Source: Pseudomonadaceae bacterium
Lineage (GTDB): Bacteria > Pseudomonadota > Gammaproteobacteria > Pseudomonadales > Azotimanducaceae
Reading direction: 5' to 3'
Length of the DNA stretch: 64,000 nucleotides
Assembly (NCBI GenBank): GCA_024743435.1
Contig: JANSWO010000001.1
Span: 434,001-498,000 of the forward strand
The notes under the pieces were generated by a model. That model saw only the letters and a program-made list of their open reading frames with translations. It was not told where the DNA came from and did no database searches. A program made the position numbers and the translations under genes. This document shows positions 7,779 to 17,100 of the stretch, piece after piece (position 1 is the stretch's first letter; the number at the start of each line of letters is the position of its first letter).

Positions 7779-9584
7779 ATGAATATCAAAACCCCCGACC
7801 CCCACTCTCGCGTTGCGCAGGCTTGCGCTCGCGCGACGAATGTCCGCTCCCGTGCTGTCCATGATTGGTCGTACAAGGCCGTTTTGCCAGCCATTTTGTT
7901 CCTCGCGGCGCTGCTTGTGCCCCAGACGGCAGCGGCCGTCAGCCGCGAAGCCGTCCCCGGTGATGGTGGTATCGTCGCTAGCCGCTCCCGCCCGGCATCT
8001 CAGGTCGGCGCTGAGATCCTGAAGCGGGGCGGCAACGCCGTGGATGCGGCGGTGGCGACCGGTTTCGCGTTAGCTGTGACCTATCCGTCGGCTGGCAATC
8101 TGGGCGGTGGCGGTTTCATGGTCATTCGGCTGGCGGATGGCACCCTTACGACCAATGATCATCGTGAGCGGGCACCCGCCGGGGCTACACGCGATATGTA
8201 TCTGGATGAAGGCGGGGAAGTAGTTGCCGGGTTGTCGACGAAGACTCACCTGGCTGTCGGTGTGCCCGGAACGGTTGATGGTCTGATCGATGTACTGGAA
8301 CGACATGGCACGATGTCGTTGCGAGAGGTCATCACGCCAGCGATTCGTCTGGCGGATCGTGGCTTCGAGCTGGATTTTGACCTGGCGCGTGCATTCAATC
8401 GGCGCCAGCCAGACTTTGCTCCGCATCCAGCGAGTGCTGCCTTGTTTTCAAAACCCGATGGTTCGCCCTGGCAGGCGGGAGACGTATTTCGCCAACGCGA
8501 CCTGGCCGCCACGCTCAAACGCATTCGCCGGCACGGCCGAGACGGTTTCTATGCGGGTAAGACGGCGGAACTGATCGCCGAAGAGATGCGCCGGGGCAAC
8601 GGTTTGATCACGCTTGCGGACCTGGCCGACTACGATAGTGTCTGGCGAGAACCGGTACGCGGTAGCTATCGCGAATTCGAGATCGTATCGATGCCGCCAC
8701 CGTCCTCGGGTGGCGTGTTGCTCGTGGCGATGCTGAACATGCTCGAATCGCAAGATATTTCTGGCCAGGGCTTTGCGTCTGCGGATGCGGTGCACGCGAT
8801 GATCGAGGCGGAGCGTCGAGCCTATGCCGATCGCGCTGAGTACCTGGGCGATCCGGATTTTGTCGATGTGCCCGTGGCGCGTCTCACATCCAAAGCATAC
8901 GCGCGGGAGCGCTTTGCCGATTTTGACCCGACCAAAGCGTCTCGATCGACAGATATCGGGCCGGGTTTGCGGCCACCCGAAGAAAGTCCCGACACAACCC
9001 ATGCATCGGTCATCGATTCGATGGGCAATGCCGTTTCCTATACGACCACCCTGAACCTTTCTTACGGTTCAAAAATTGTTGCCGCGGGCACCGGGGTGTT
9101 GCTGAACAATGAAATGGATGACTTCTCCAGCAAACCGGACACGCCAAATTTCTATGGCTTGATCGGTCGTGCTGCAAATGCAATTGAACCCGGGAAACGC
9201 ATGCTCAGCAGCATGACGCCAACGATCGTTCTGAAAGACGGTGAACCGTTCCTCGTTACCGGCTCGCCCGGTGGTAGCACCATCATAACCACCACGATGC
9301 AGGTCATCATCAACGTCATCGATCATGGGATGGATTTGTCGGATGCGGTTGGTCAGCCCAGATTCCATCATCAGTGGCTGCCTGATCGCGTCATCTACGA
9401 GCGCTTTGGTCTGTCGGCAGACACGCTTGCGGAGCTTGCCCGGCGAGGTCACGAAAACCTCATTGTGATGCCGTTTGGACGCGGTATCGGGGATGCAAAC
9501 TCGGTAATGGTGAGCGAAACAGGCATTGTTGGCATGGCGGATCCGAGGAACGAAGGCGCCGCCATCGCGGCTCCGATGCGCTGA
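7779..9584 (+). CDS. ggt: Gamma-glutamyltransferase
   Basis: Gamma-glutamyltransferase cleaves glutathione and other gamma-glutamyl compounds in the periplasm. It matures by self-cleavage that exposes an N-terminal threonine. From the ATG at 7779 the protein has 601 residues with a signal peptide ending LVPQTAAA. An in-frame extension to 7650 would put 43 unlikely residues before it. Family signatures are GGNAVDAAVATGFAL, GNLGGGGFM, SSGGVLL, the processing site DTTHASV (nucleophile about T407), LLNNEMDDFS and TGSPGGSTI. The length is normal for the family. It is a single gene, with the ycaQ-like gene divergent upstream. Confidence 0.94.
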   Translation: MNIKTPDPHSRVAQACARATNVRSRAVHDWSYKAVLPAILFLAALLVPQTAAAVSREAVPGDGGIVASRSRPASQVGAEILKRGGNAVDAAVATGFALAVTYPSAGNLGGGGFMVIRLADGTLTTNDHRERAPAGATRDMYLDEGGEVVAGLSTKTHLAVGVPGTVDGLIDVLERHGTMSLREVITPAIRLADRGFELDFDLARAFNRRQPDFAPHPASAALFSKPDGSPWQAGDVFRQRDLAATLKRIRRHGRDGFYAGKTAELIAEEMRRGNGLITLADLADYDSVWREPVRGSYREFEIVSMPPPSSGGVLLVAMLNMLESQDISGQGFASADAVHAMIEAERRAYADRAEYLGDPDFVDVPVARLTSKAYARERFADFDPTKASRSTDIGPGLRPPEESPDTTHASVIDSMGNAVSYTTTLNLSYGSKIVAAGTGVLLNNEMDDFSSKPDTPNFYGLIGRAANAIEPGKRMLSSMTPTIVLKDGEPFLVTGSPGGSTIITTTMQVIINVIDHGMDLSDAVGQPRFHHQWLPDRVIYERFGLSADTLAELARRGHENLIVMPFGRGIGDANSVMVSETGIVGMADPRNEGAAIAAPMR

Positions 9585-9693
9585 ATCGGGGCCATTGCTC
9601 AGCGCTGGTGCGGCAAAATGCTGCTACGCACGATGGCCCACTGCTGTGATTTCGTAGTAGCTTGGCGTCACAGAGGCAGTGCGGTGATTGCTG

Positions 9694-10353
9694 ATGGATG
9701 CAAAGTTCTGGCTCGATCGCTGGCGTCGCAACGACATCGGCTTTCACAGGGAGACGGTAAACCCACAGCTTGAACGCTGGTGGCCGGAACTGGGTGCGGA
9801 CTCAAGTGCGCCCGTTTTAGTGCCACTCTGCGGCAAGAGCCGGGACATGGCCTGGCTCGCCCGGTGTCAGCAACAGGTAGTGGGTGTCGAATTATCAGCA
9901 CTCGCGATAGATGCCTTCTTCTCTGAATCCCAACTAACGCCAGCGGTTGATCGGGTGGCGGAATTCACCCGCCACCAGGCCGGCTCACACACGATTTTGC
10001 AAGGCAATCTATTCGACCTGACAACGCCGGTTGTCGGTGAGGTTGGCGCGGTTTTCGATCGCGGCGCCCTGGTCGCTTTGGAACCAGGCATGCGGGCAGC
10101 ATATGTCGATCATCTCCTGAGAGTTGTCGCCGACGATGCGCGATTGCTGGTTTTGGTTGTGGAATATGATCAGCAGCTTGTCGCCGGCCCGCCGCACTGT
10201 GTGTTGCCCGAGGAGATGGCGCTGCTCTATGGTGATCGATGCGAAATCGAGTTGCTCGAATCCGAGCCCACTTCTGATGTGCCGCCACATTTCTCCGCCC
10301 AAGGCGTCGGCAGCATCGTCAACGCGGCCTACCGAATACGGAAAATCCGTTAG
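9694..10353 (+). CDS. tpm: Thiopurine S-methyltransferase
   Basis: The 219-residue protein (ATG at 9694; a TTG two codons upstream is less likely) begins MDAKFWLDRWRRNDIGFH, typical of bacterial TPMT. The SAM-binding core follows: VLVPLCGKSRDMAWLA, VVGVELSALAIDAFF, then FDRGALVALEPGMRAAY and a late PPHFSAQGV. Bacterial members methylate thiopurines and also selenium and tellurium oxyanions, giving volatile products. The protein is soluble and cytosolic. It stands alone between ggt and the heat-shock gene, with no sign of operon partners. Confidence 0.93.
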   Translation: MDAKFWLDRWRRNDIGFHRETVNPQLERWWPELGADSSAPVLVPLCGKSRDMAWLARCQQQVVGVELSALAIDAFFSESQLTPAVDRVAEFTRHQAGSHTILQGNLFDLTTPVVGEVGAVFDRGALVALEPGMRAAYVDHLLRVVADDARLLVLVVEYDQQLVAGPPHCVLPEEMALLYGDRCEIELLESEPTSDVPPHFSAQGVGSIVNAAYRIRKIR

Positions 10354-10558
10354 CAACGTGTTGCTGCATGCGCGTGGCGACCGTGGATATGGCCGGAAAA
10401 TTGCTGATCGATCTATCGATCGATTGAGTGGGGCGAGTGGTTTTGCTGGGCCCAAAAACTTTCTCTGGGGCCAAAAAAAATACTTTCAAGATCTTGTTGA
10501 GTGAGGCTTTGACACTACATCTGTTGGCAAGGCAGCGGGTGTTGTTCGCTTGCGGCCA

Positions 10559-10611
10559 GTATCTGATCGACAGATACATCAATGGATTTACTGATATAGC
10601 CGAAGGAGGCT
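10559..10611 (+). promoter_or_regulatory. Possible RNA thermometer before the Hsp20 gene
   Basis: Two hairpins precede the start codon at 10617. The first is a perfect 7-bp stem (GTATCTG, loop ATCGA, CAGATAC; 10559-10577). The second (AGCC, loop GAAGGA, GGCT; 10598-10611) places the AAGGAGG ribosome-binding site in its loop and 3' arm. Small heat-shock genes are often controlled by such structures (ROSE or fourU types). The second stem is only 4 bp and no class consensus is evident. Confidence 0.3.
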
Positions 10612-10616
10612 GTGCC

Positions 10617-11030
10617 ATGACATTAGTACGATGGAACCCACGACGAGAGTTCGACGACATATTCTCCCGTTTTGGCGATGCCGCAAGTGAAGGCCTGCGC
10701 CGAACCGAATGGCTACCGCCAGTCGATATCTCGGAAAACGAGGAAGGCTTCGGAATCGAGGTCGAAGTACCAGGCTTTAGCCGTGAAGACGTAAAGGTGG
10801 CCGTGCACGAGGGTGTGCTCACCGTGAGTGGTGAACGCTCAGTGTCGGATGATGATCGCAAGCGACATCGCATCGAGCGAGCGGCTGGCGAGTTTTCTAG
10901 AAGCTTCCGGTTGCCAGATAACGTCGATGAAACCTCTATCAAGGCGACTGCAAAAGACGGTGTTCTGTACGTTGCCCTGCCGAAGCAGGCAGAGGCGAAG
11001 CCGCGATCGATCGAGGTGGAAGTCCACTAG
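10617..11030 (+). CDS. Small heat-shock protein, Hsp20/alpha-crystallin family
   Basis: The ATG at 10617 follows a strong GAAGGAGG site and gives 137 residues, the normal size. The alpha-crystallin domain spans about residues 38-130: WLPPVDISENEEGFGIEVEV, PGFSREDVKVAVHEGVLTVSG, the internal HRIERAAGEFSRSFRLP segment and the closing KDGVLYVALPK. Such proteins form oligomers that hold unfolding proteins for refolding by ATP-dependent chaperones. The 260-bp upstream region has hairpins that could sense temperature. A longer in-frame extension to 10428 has no ribosome-binding site and is not credible. Confidence 0.95.
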   Translation: MTLVRWNPRREFDDIFSRFGDAASEGLRRTEWLPPVDISENEEGFGIEVEVPGFSREDVKVAVHEGVLTVSGERSVSDDDRKRHRIERAAGEFSRSFRLPDNVDETSIKATAKDGVLYVALPKQAEAKPRSIEVEVH

Positions 11031-11088
11031 CGTGACACCGGCTCTTTGGATGGGCAGGCCTAATCTGCCAGCCCATCCTGATCACCTC

Positions 11089-11110
11089 GCAACCTGGCTA
11101 ATCAGGTTGC
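11089..11110. terminator. Bidirectional terminator-like hairpin
   Basis: A perfect 8-bp stem (GCAACCTG, loop GCTAAT, CAGGTTGC) is followed on the plus strand by TGGTT. It lies between the convergent Hsp20 and SDR genes, four bases before the SDR stop. It lacks a long T tract, so efficiency is uncertain. Confidence 0.5.
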
Positions 11111-11113
11111 TGG

Positions 11114-12028
11114 TTAAGGACTGTTTGCAAGATACGTAACACCGGTCAGCTCCGCGCTGAGGTTCCACAGAGCCTCGGCTGCGGCTGGATCTTTCGCAGC
11201 ATGGCCGATTCGGGCAGGGCCTGCGGAACCCGTTCGCTCGCCGGCTCCGGCCGGGCCGAAGTAGTCACCGCTACTCGCGTTCGGTGATGTGGCAGCCATC
11301 AGGCTGGGCAGTGCGCCTTCGGCAGAGGTGTTCAGGAACGGCCGGATGAACGGCGCCAGCAAAGAAAACCAACCAGGTAGGGTGCGGGCTAATTCGGTGT
11401 CAGCGATCCCCGGGTGACAACCAACACTCATGATGTCTAAACCCTCGCGGTCGCAACGACGGGCAAGCTCGAGCATGAACAGCATGTTCGCCATTTTGCT
11501 CATCTGATAGCGTCGCATCGCACTGTAGCTGCGCTCGGCTTGCGGATCGTTGAAGTCGATGCGTCCGTCGATATGGGCGAGGCTGCTGACGCTCACGACG
11601 CGCGCGCCGGGAATTTTGCTCAGTACCGGCAATACAAGGCCGGTGAGGGCGTAGTGGCCTAGATGGTTGACCCCGAACTGCAGCTCGAAGCCATCATCTG
11701 TGAGTGTTTTGGGCGGCATCATCACGCCTGCGTTGTTCACCAGAATATCTAGCCGCGCCTCCTGGTTGATCTGTTGGGCTGCTTGGCGAATCGAACTGAG
11801 ACTCGTCAGTTCGAGCGTGACCGCTGCAAGGTCGCTTGTTGGCGCCGTTTGCTTGATGCGAGCGATGGTGTCTTCAGCCTTCTCCGTGGATCTGCACGCC
11901 ACGAGTACCCGCGCACCTCGCTCGGCGAGTACTCGGGCGGTTGCAAACCCGATGCCGGTGTTTGCGCCGGTAATCAGCGCGGTTTTCCCGGTCTGCTCGG
12001 GCACCGAGGATTCACTGTATCGAGCCAT
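11114..12028 (-). CDS. Short-chain dehydrogenase/reductase, retinol dehydrogenase-like
   Basis: An NAD(P)-dependent oxidoreductase of the SDR superfamily, most like the retinol dehydrogenase/WWOX branch. The cofactor-binding motif TGANTGIGFATA and the NNAGVMM motif are present, as are the catalytic Ser (VVSVSSLAHID) and YxxxK (YQMSKMANML). I chose the ATG at 12028, which puts MARYSESSVPEQTGKTALIT just before the Rossmann motif and gives 304 residues. ATG at 12067 or TTG at 12109 would add a basic N-terminal extension. The substrate cannot be inferred. It is divergent from the potassium channel gene. Confidence 0.88.
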   Translation of the reverse strand: MARYSESSVPEQTGKTALITGANTGIGFATARVLAERGARVLVACRSTEKAEDTIARIKQTAPTSDLAAVTLELTSLSSIRQAAQQINQEARLDILVNNAGVMMPPKTLTDDGFELQFGVNHLGHYALTGLVLPVLSKIPGARVVSVSSLAHIDGRIDFNDPQAERSYSAMRRYQMSKMANMLFMLELARRCDREGLDIMSVGCHPGIADTELARTLPGWFSLLAPFIRPFLNTSAEGALPSLMAATSPNASSGDYFGPAGAGERTGSAGPARIGHAAKDPAAAEALWNLSAELTGVTYLANSP

Positions 12029-12128
12029 AACCTGCGCCAATCGCGTGAGACTTGGCCACCGTAACATCCTCAAGGCGAATCTGGCTGCGACCCTCGCCTG
12101 AGCGGGCAAATTGTTCTACCTTGCCCGA

Positions 12129-12998
12129 ATGAAACTAACGCGCGACGACATCCGCATTATCATTTTCGAGGCCGATACCCCGGCCGGGAAGGCATTTGAT
12201 GTCGGCCTGATCATCGCCATTTTGCTCAGCGTGCTTGCGATCATGCTCGACTCGGTACCGTCCATTCACGAGCGCTACGGTTATCCACTGCTCGTTGTGG
12301 AATGGGTGTTCACCATCCTGTTTACGATTGAGTACGCCGTACGAGTCTGGTGCATCAACACCAAGTGGCTCTACATTCGCAGCTTCTACGGCATCGTCGA
12401 TCTGATCTGCCTGATTCCGTCTTACCTGAGCCTGTTGTTCCCGGGAGCTCAGTACTTCCTGGTCGTGCGGGTGTTGCGAGTATTGCGCGTATTCCGCGTG
12501 TTAAGACTCGTTCGCTACGTGGGTGAGGCCGAGCTGCTGCGGGATGCGATGGTCGCGAGCCGGCGCAAGATCACCGTGTTTCTGTTCACGGTGCTTGCCA
12601 TGGTGGTGATCTTTGGCAGCTTGATGTATCTGGTCGAAGGTACCCAGCCAGACAGCCAGTTCACATCGATTCCGCAGAGCATCTGGTGGGCGGTTGTGAC
12701 GCTGACCACGGTCGGCTACGGCGACATCATCCCTCAAACCGGCTTTGGCAGAGCCACTGCGTCGCTGGTGATGATCATGGGCTACGGCATTATCGCGGTG
12801 CCCACCGGGATTGTGACGTTAGAGATAAACGAGGCAGCATCCCGGCGTCGAGCCAATACTCGCACCTGCCCGGAATGCTCGGCGGAGGGCCATCGCCGTG
12901 AGGCAAGTTTCTGCTTCCGCTGTGGCAACCACCTGTATCCTGGCAAGTCAGACGATGCGCAGGACGACCCGGCTGACTCGGCAAAAGCATCGGGCTGA
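12129..12998 (+). CDS. Voltage-gated potassium channel with C-terminal zinc ribbon
   Basis: A six-helix Kv-type subunit of 289 residues (ATG at 12129; the frame begins at a TTG 18 bases earlier). S1 and S2 fall near residues 22-70. S4 carries regularly spaced arginines (RVLRVLRVFRVLRLVR). The pore helix and filter read SIWWAVVTLTTVGYGDIIP, and S6 is MGYGIIAVPTGIVTLE. TVGYGD is the potassium selectivity signature, and channels of this type assemble as inner-membrane tetramers. The cytoplasmic tail contains CPECSAEGHRREASFCFRCG, two CxxC pairs forming a likely zinc ribbon, which is unusual for a channel and may sense redox state or metal. It stands alone. Confidence 0.92.
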   Translation: MKLTRDDIRIIIFEADTPAGKAFDVGLIIAILLSVLAIMLDSVPSIHERYGYPLLVVEWVFTILFTIEYAVRVWCINTKWLYIRSFYGIVDLICLIPSYLSLLFPGAQYFLVVRVLRVLRVFRVLRLVRYVGEAELLRDAMVASRRKITVFLFTVLAMVVIFGSLMYLVEGTQPDSQFTSIPQSIWWAVVTLTTVGYGDIIPQTGFGRATASLVMIMGYGIIAVPTGIVTLEINEAASRRRANTRTCPECSAEGHRREASFCFRCGNHLYPGKSDDAQDDPADSAKASG

Positions 12999-13104
12999 CC
13001 CGTCCTCGCTCGGGCATCGCGTCAGAACGGCGTTTGAGGCATAATTCGCGCCCGAATTTTCGTGTCCAAGACACTCCGAGCCTATCAGGGAGCACCGGCG
13101 ATTT

Positions 13105-15777
13105 ATGAACTCCTTCAATGCGAAACAAAGCCTTACCGTTGGCGGTAAGCAGTACACCTACTACAGCCTGCCGCACGCGGAAGCTGCCGGTGTAGGCGAG
13201 GCTTCACGCCTGCCGATGTCTCTCAAAATTCTGCTGGAAAACCTCCTTCGGTTTGAAGATGACAACACCGTAAAGGTTCACGATATCAAGGCCTTGGGTG
13301 GCTGGGCGTCGGATGCGCCGGGTGATGAAGAGATCGCCTATCGACCCGCGCGCGTGCTGATGCAGGACTTCACCGGTGTGCCAGGAGTCGCCGACTTGGC
13401 GGCCATGCGCAGCGCCGTCGTCGCAGCAGGATTGGACCCGAACATCATCAATCCGCTGTCGCCGGTTGATCTCGTCATTGACCACTCGGTCATGGTTGAC
13501 GAGTTCGGCACGGAAGCGGCGTTTGAAAACAACGTTGAAATCGAAATGGAGCGCAACACCGAGCGCTACCGGTTCCTGCGTTGGGGCCAGCAGGCATTCG
13601 ACAACTTTGCAGTTGTTCCTCCGGGCACGGGCATTTGCCACCAGGTGAACCTTGAGTACCTGGCGCGTACCGTTTGGACCAAAGAAGAGAACGGCGAGAC
13701 GGTTGCGTATCCCGATACGCTCGTCGGCACCGACAGCCACACCACGATGATCAATGGCCTGGGCGTGCTGGGCTGGGGTGTGGGCGGAATCGAGGCGGAA
13801 GCAGCGATGCTCGGCCAGCCGATCTCCATGCTGATACCTGATGTGGTCGGCTTCCGTCTGCAGGGCAAACTGCCAGAAGGCATCACCGCGACAGACCTGG
13901 TTCTGCGGGTTGTTGAGATGCTGCGCGCGAAAGGCGTTGTCGGTAAGTTCGTTGAGTTCTTTGGTTCCGGCCTGGCGGAGCTGCCGCTGGCTGATCGCGC
14001 AACGATCGCCAACATGGCGCCGGAATACGGTGCGACCTGTGGTTTCTTCCCGATTGATGGCGAAACCATCAACTACCTCAAGCTGTCCGGTCGACCGACC
14101 GAGACCGTGGAGTTAGTCGAAGCGTACGCTAAGGCTCAGGGCATGTGGCGTGAGGACGGCGTTGAGGCGGTCTACACCGATACGCTCGAGTTGGACCTCT
14201 CCACCATCGTGCCGTCGCTCGCTGGACCCAAGCTGCCCCAGGATCGTGTCGCGATGACGGACCTCAAGACCGCGTTCGACGAAGCGCTCGATCTGCAGGG
14301 TAAAGCAGGTTCTGCGGACACCCGTGTGCCGGTACCTGGAAAGGACTATGACCTTGGCCATGGTGATGTAGTAATCGCCGCGATCACCTCCTGCACGAAC
14401 ACCTCAAACCCGGCGGTGATGTTGGGTGCTGGCCTCGTTGCGCGTAAAGCGCGGGCTCTTGGCCTGTCAGTGAAGCCATGGGTAAAAACTTCGCTCGCAC
14501 CAGGCTCGAAAGTCGTAACGGAATATCTTGAGAAGACCAAAACCCAGGACGATCTCGATGCGCTGGGCTTCAACCTCGTTGGTTACGGTTGCACCACGTG
14601 TATCGGTAACTCAGGACCGCTGCCAAACGAGATCTCTGGTGCCATCAACGAAGGCGATTTGATTGTTTCCTCCGTTCTATCGGGTAACCGCAACTTCGAG
14701 GGCCGGGTGCACCAGGAAGTTCGCACGAACTGGCTGGCTTCACCGCCGCTGGTCGTTGCCTATGCCATTGCCGGCACAACCCGAATCAACCTGGCTACCG
14801 ATCCTATCGGGCAGGACAGCAACGGCCGCGATGTATTCCTCAAGGATATCTGGCCGAGCAACGCTGAGATCGCGGCTGCTGTCGCTGAAGTCAGCGTCGA
14901 TATGTTCGAAAGCCAGTACGCCGACGTATTCACCGGCCCGGAAGCCTGGCGCGCCATTGACGTAACTGACTCGGGCACCTACAGCTGGGACGAATCGACC
15001 TACATCAAGCAGCCACCGTTCTTCTCCGTCGGCGGCGATATCGATCAGCATCCGGAAGTGGAAGGCGCACGCGTTCTCGCGCTTCTCGGTGATTCGGTAA
15101 CCACTGACCACATCTCACCCGCTGGTGCGATTCAGCCCGACAGCCCGGCAGGCGAATACCTGCAGCAACACGGCGTCGACGTGGCTGACTTCAACTCCTA
15201 CGGCTCGCGCCGCGGCAACCACGAAGTCATGATGCGCGGAACCTTCGCCAACATCCGGATTCGCAATGAGATGGTTCCGGGCAAGCAGGGTGGTTACACC
15301 AAGCACGTCCCGACTGGTGACGATCTGGCGATCTATGATGCGTCGGTTCGCTATCAGGGCGAAGGCACGCCGCTTGTTGTCGTCGCTGGCAAAGAGTACG
15401 GCACTGGCTCGAGCCGCGACTGGGCAGCCAAAGGCACTCGCTTGCTGGGAGTGAAGGCGGTGGTTGCTGAGAGCTTCGAGCGTATTCACCGCTCCAACCT
15501 GATCGGCATGGGCGTTCTGCCACTGCAGTTCAAGGACGGTGATAGCCGCCAGTCTTTGGAAATGAGCGGTGATGAGATCGTAGATATCCGGTTCCCGGAC
15601 GGTGTAACCGACATGAAGCCTCGCCAGGCGATGATCCTCACGGTGAAGGATCCATCAGGCGGCGAGCGCAGCATTGAGGTGATGAGCCGTTGCGATACCG
15701 ACAACGAGATCGCCTACTTCAAGAGCGGCGGCATTCTGCAGTACGTTCTGAACAACCTGGTTGCGCAAGCAAGCTAG
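13105..15777 (+). CDS. acnA: Aconitate hydratase A
   Basis: Interconverts citrate and isocitrate in the TCA cycle using a 4Fe-4S cluster. The 890-residue length fits AcnA/IRP1-type enzymes. Characteristic segments are [55 protein letters not shown], the cluster ligands in [10 protein letters not shown] and [39 protein letters not shown] and the C-terminal swivel domain [16 protein letters not shown]. It is monocistronic, bounded by the channel gene upstream and a hairpin downstream. A possible -10 box (CATAAT) lies at 13040-13045, without a clear -35. Confidence 0.97.
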   Translation: MNSFNAKQSLTVGGKQYTYYSLPHAEAAGVGEASRLPMSLKILLENLLRFEDDNTVKVHDIKALGGWASDAPGDEEIAYRPARVLMQDFTGVPGVADLAAMRSAVVAAGLDPNIINPLSPVDLVIDHSVMVDEFGTEAAFENNVEIEMERNTERYRFLRWGQQAFDNFAVVPPGTGICHQVNLEYLARTVWTKEENGETVAYPDTLVGTDSHTTMINGLGVLGWGVGGIEAEAAMLGQPISMLIPDVVGFRLQGKLPEGITATDLVLRVVEMLRAKGVVGKFVEFFGSGLAELPLADRATIANMAPEYGATCGFFPIDGETINYLKLSGRPTETVELVEAYAKAQGMWREDGVEAVYTDTLELDLSTIVPSLAGPKLPQDRVAMTDLKTAFDEALDLQGKAGSADTRVPVPGKDYDLGHGDVVIAAITSCTNTSNPAVMLGAGLVARKARALGLSVKPWVKTSLAPGSKVVTEYLEKTKTQDDLDALGFNLVGYGCTTCIGNSGPLPNEISGAINEGDLIVSSVLSGNRNFEGRVHQEVRTNWLASPPLVVAYAIAGTTRINLATDPIGQDSNGRDVFLKDIWPSNAEIAAAVAEVSVDMFESQYADVFTGPEAWRAIDVTDSGTYSWDESTYIKQPPFFSVGGDIDQHPEVEGARVLALLGDSVTTDHISPAGAIQPDSPAGEYLQQHGVDVADFNSYGSRRGNHEVMMRGTFANIRIRNEMVPGKQGGYTKHVPTGDDLAIYDASVRYQGEGTPLVVVAGKEYGTGSSRDWAAKGTRLLGVKAVVAESFERIHRSNLIGMGVLPLQFKDGDSRQSLEMSGDEIVDIRFPDGVTDMKPRQAMILTVKDPSGGERSIEVMSRCDTDNEIAYFKSGGILQYVLNNLVAQAS

Positions 15778-15788
15778 GTTGCCTGGCA

Positions 15789-15813
15789 GGCGTCGCTGAT
15801 TGACAGCGACGCC
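15789..15813. terminator. Hairpin between convergent acnA and a membrane-protein gene
   Basis: A perfect 9-bp GC-rich stem (GGCGTCGCT, loop GATTGAC, AGCGACGCC) starts 12 bases after the acnA stop. No T tract follows, so it may be a weak or Rho-assisted terminator, or an mRNA 3'-end protector, shared with the converging gene. Confidence 0.55.
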
Positions 15814-15846
15814 CTCGCCAGTTCTTCGATGCCAGCCGTGGCGCGT

Positions 15847-16503
15847 CTATTTGTCACCGACAGAGTCCTCTGCGTCGGTTTCCTTCGCATAGTCCATGCT
15901 CTGTTCCCAGAAGCGTGCGACTGAATAGAACTGGGCGATCAACAGGGCATTGGTCGCCAGCAGCACGATCATCGTGCCCGCACCCGGTGCGTCGTTGCCC
16001 CTGAAGATAATGCCGGTCGTGATAAGCGCCAGAGTAATCGCGATGGTCACGTAGAAGTCGCGCAATGTGGCAGGTTGCCGATTTGCAAAGAATGACGCGT
16101 TGTCGGGGTCCCGGCGTGCGCGCTTCATGTTGGTGTGCGACACCCAGGTCATTGTGCTGAAGATGAGCGCCATCAAGAGCAGCCAGTTGCTGATTTCATC
16201 CGCATCCAGTGATGCGATGTGCGCGAATTCGATGAGTCCGATCACAAACGGGTAAACGGAATCGCTGGTGACGGGCGTCCACCGGAAGCGCATGACGTTG
16301 CTGGCGTATACAACCCAGATCAGCACCAGCCCGAGGAAAGTCGCGGTGATCTGAACCCAGCTGATGGCGGCAAGCCAGGTCATCTCGAACAGGTAAGCCG
16401 TGTTCATTATGTGCGACCACAGGAGCTCAAGCGCGAGCGCCTGAACAATGCTCAGCAGCGTCAGCAGTACGGTTGGAAACGAGTCTTTAGCGCGCTCGCG
16501 CAT
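15847..16503 (-). CDS. Polytopic membrane protein of unknown function
   Basis: From the ATG at 16503 the protein has 218 residues (a TTG at 16512 is the frame limit). About six hydrophobic segments are visible, among them TVLLTLLSIVQALALELLW, TATFLGLVLIWVVYA, VYPFVIGLIEFAHIAS, ISNWLLLMALIFSTM, FYVTIAITLALITTGIIF and MIVLLATNALLIAQF. A polar loop around residues 125-145 and an acidic C-terminus (KETDAEDSVGDK) are probably cytoplasmic. I do not recognise the family. It converges with acnA and has no evident operon partner. Confidence 0.7.
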   Translation of the reverse strand: MRERAKDSFPTVLLTLLSIVQALALELLWSHIMNTAYLFEMTWLAAISWVQITATFLGLVLIWVVYASNVMRFRWTPVTSDSVYPFVIGLIEFAHIASLDADEISNWLLLMALIFSTMTWVSHTNMKRARRDPDNASFFANRQPATLRDFYVTIAITLALITTGIIFRGNDAPGAGTMIVLLATNALLIAQFYSVARFWEQSMDYAKETDAEDSVGDK

Positions 16504-17097
16504 AGTGTTCAAGGCGGTTCCCCGTTTGGTTGTTCGGTGAGTCTATTGCTTCGTTTGAGCGGGTGACAGCTCTGCTTGAGGTGTAAAAGTGAGTACGTGC
16601 GCACGGCAGAGCCATGCGGCAGCGCAACGACATTGGCAGGCTGTGTTGGTGAGATACTCGATCACTCGCTGGAAGCTGCTATGCCCACTGCTGAAGAGTC
16701 GCGCTTGATCGCGCGTAACCGGGCCCGTCGAGCGCGGGCAAAGCTGAACATCGTGCCGATTAGCGTGCTGCCGGATGACGGCGCGTCGACGACCTGGAAG
16801 GCTGCTGAGGTTGAGCGAACGCAAAGCGTTCGGCCGGCGACAAGCGCTCGCTCGCGAGCTGCTGATTCCGGCAGGATTGTTTGAGTTGAGGTTTAGTAGG
16901 TGGACGCTCTCGACAGATTTTCTGCATCGCTTTGCGATGAAAATCGTCTTATCCGGATGTTGGAAGTGTCTAGTAGTTGGGCGCTCTCGACAGATTTTCT
17001 TGGCGCTTTGCGCCGGAGAAAATCGTCTGCCGCTCTCTCGGGGTTCTGATTTAGCGTTTTTGCTCACCGCTCGCTCTGCGAGCGGTGAGCAAAAACG
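16504..17097. other. Intergenic region packed with hairpin repeats
   Basis: About 590 bp between two minus-strand genes. The first part (16513-16800) shows nothing I can support beyond a weak 67-codon frame from 16681. From 16816 onward it is a series of palindromic modules: a 7-bp hairpin with an AAA loop (CGAACGC/GCGTTCG, 16816-16832), a short GCTCGC/GCGAGC palindrome (16846-16859), two units of a dispersed repeat (16904-17045) and a 23-bp palindrome (17052-17100). Confidence 0.7.
16904..17045 (+). repeat. Dispersed hairpin repeat, first locus (two units)
   Basis: Two units share the lead CGCTCTCGACAGATTTTCT and a hairpin with a TTT loop, joined by a spacer ending GGAAGTGTCTAGTAGTTG. Unit 1 folds GATTTT/AAAATC plus CATCGC/GCGATG (16916-16945). 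Unit 2 folds GATTTTCT/AGAAAATC plus GGCGC/GCGCC (16993-17024). The inner stems differ in sequence but both pair, so the structure is conserved. The 60 bases from 16981 are identical to those from 22561 in the second locus. No coding or transposase sequence is present. Confidence 0.88.
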
Positions 17098-17100
17098 CTA
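17052..17100. terminator. Perfect 23-bp palindrome at the stop codon of the DASS transporter gene
   Basis: The left arm (17052-17074, TAGCGTTTTTGCTCACCGCT then CGC) and right arm (17078-17100) are exact complements around a TCT loop. The minus-strand transporter gene stops with TAG at 17098-17100, inside the outer end of the palindrome, so the hairpin would form in its 3' end and probably acts as a terminator or exonuclease block. Because the palindrome is symmetric, it would also fold in plus-strand transcripts. Confidence 0.85.

Noticed and set aside
16681-16884. Plus-strand 67-codon frame starting MPTAEESRLIARNRARRARA
   Set aside because: Weak ribosome-binding site, and its second half runs through hairpin repeats, so coding is unlikely.
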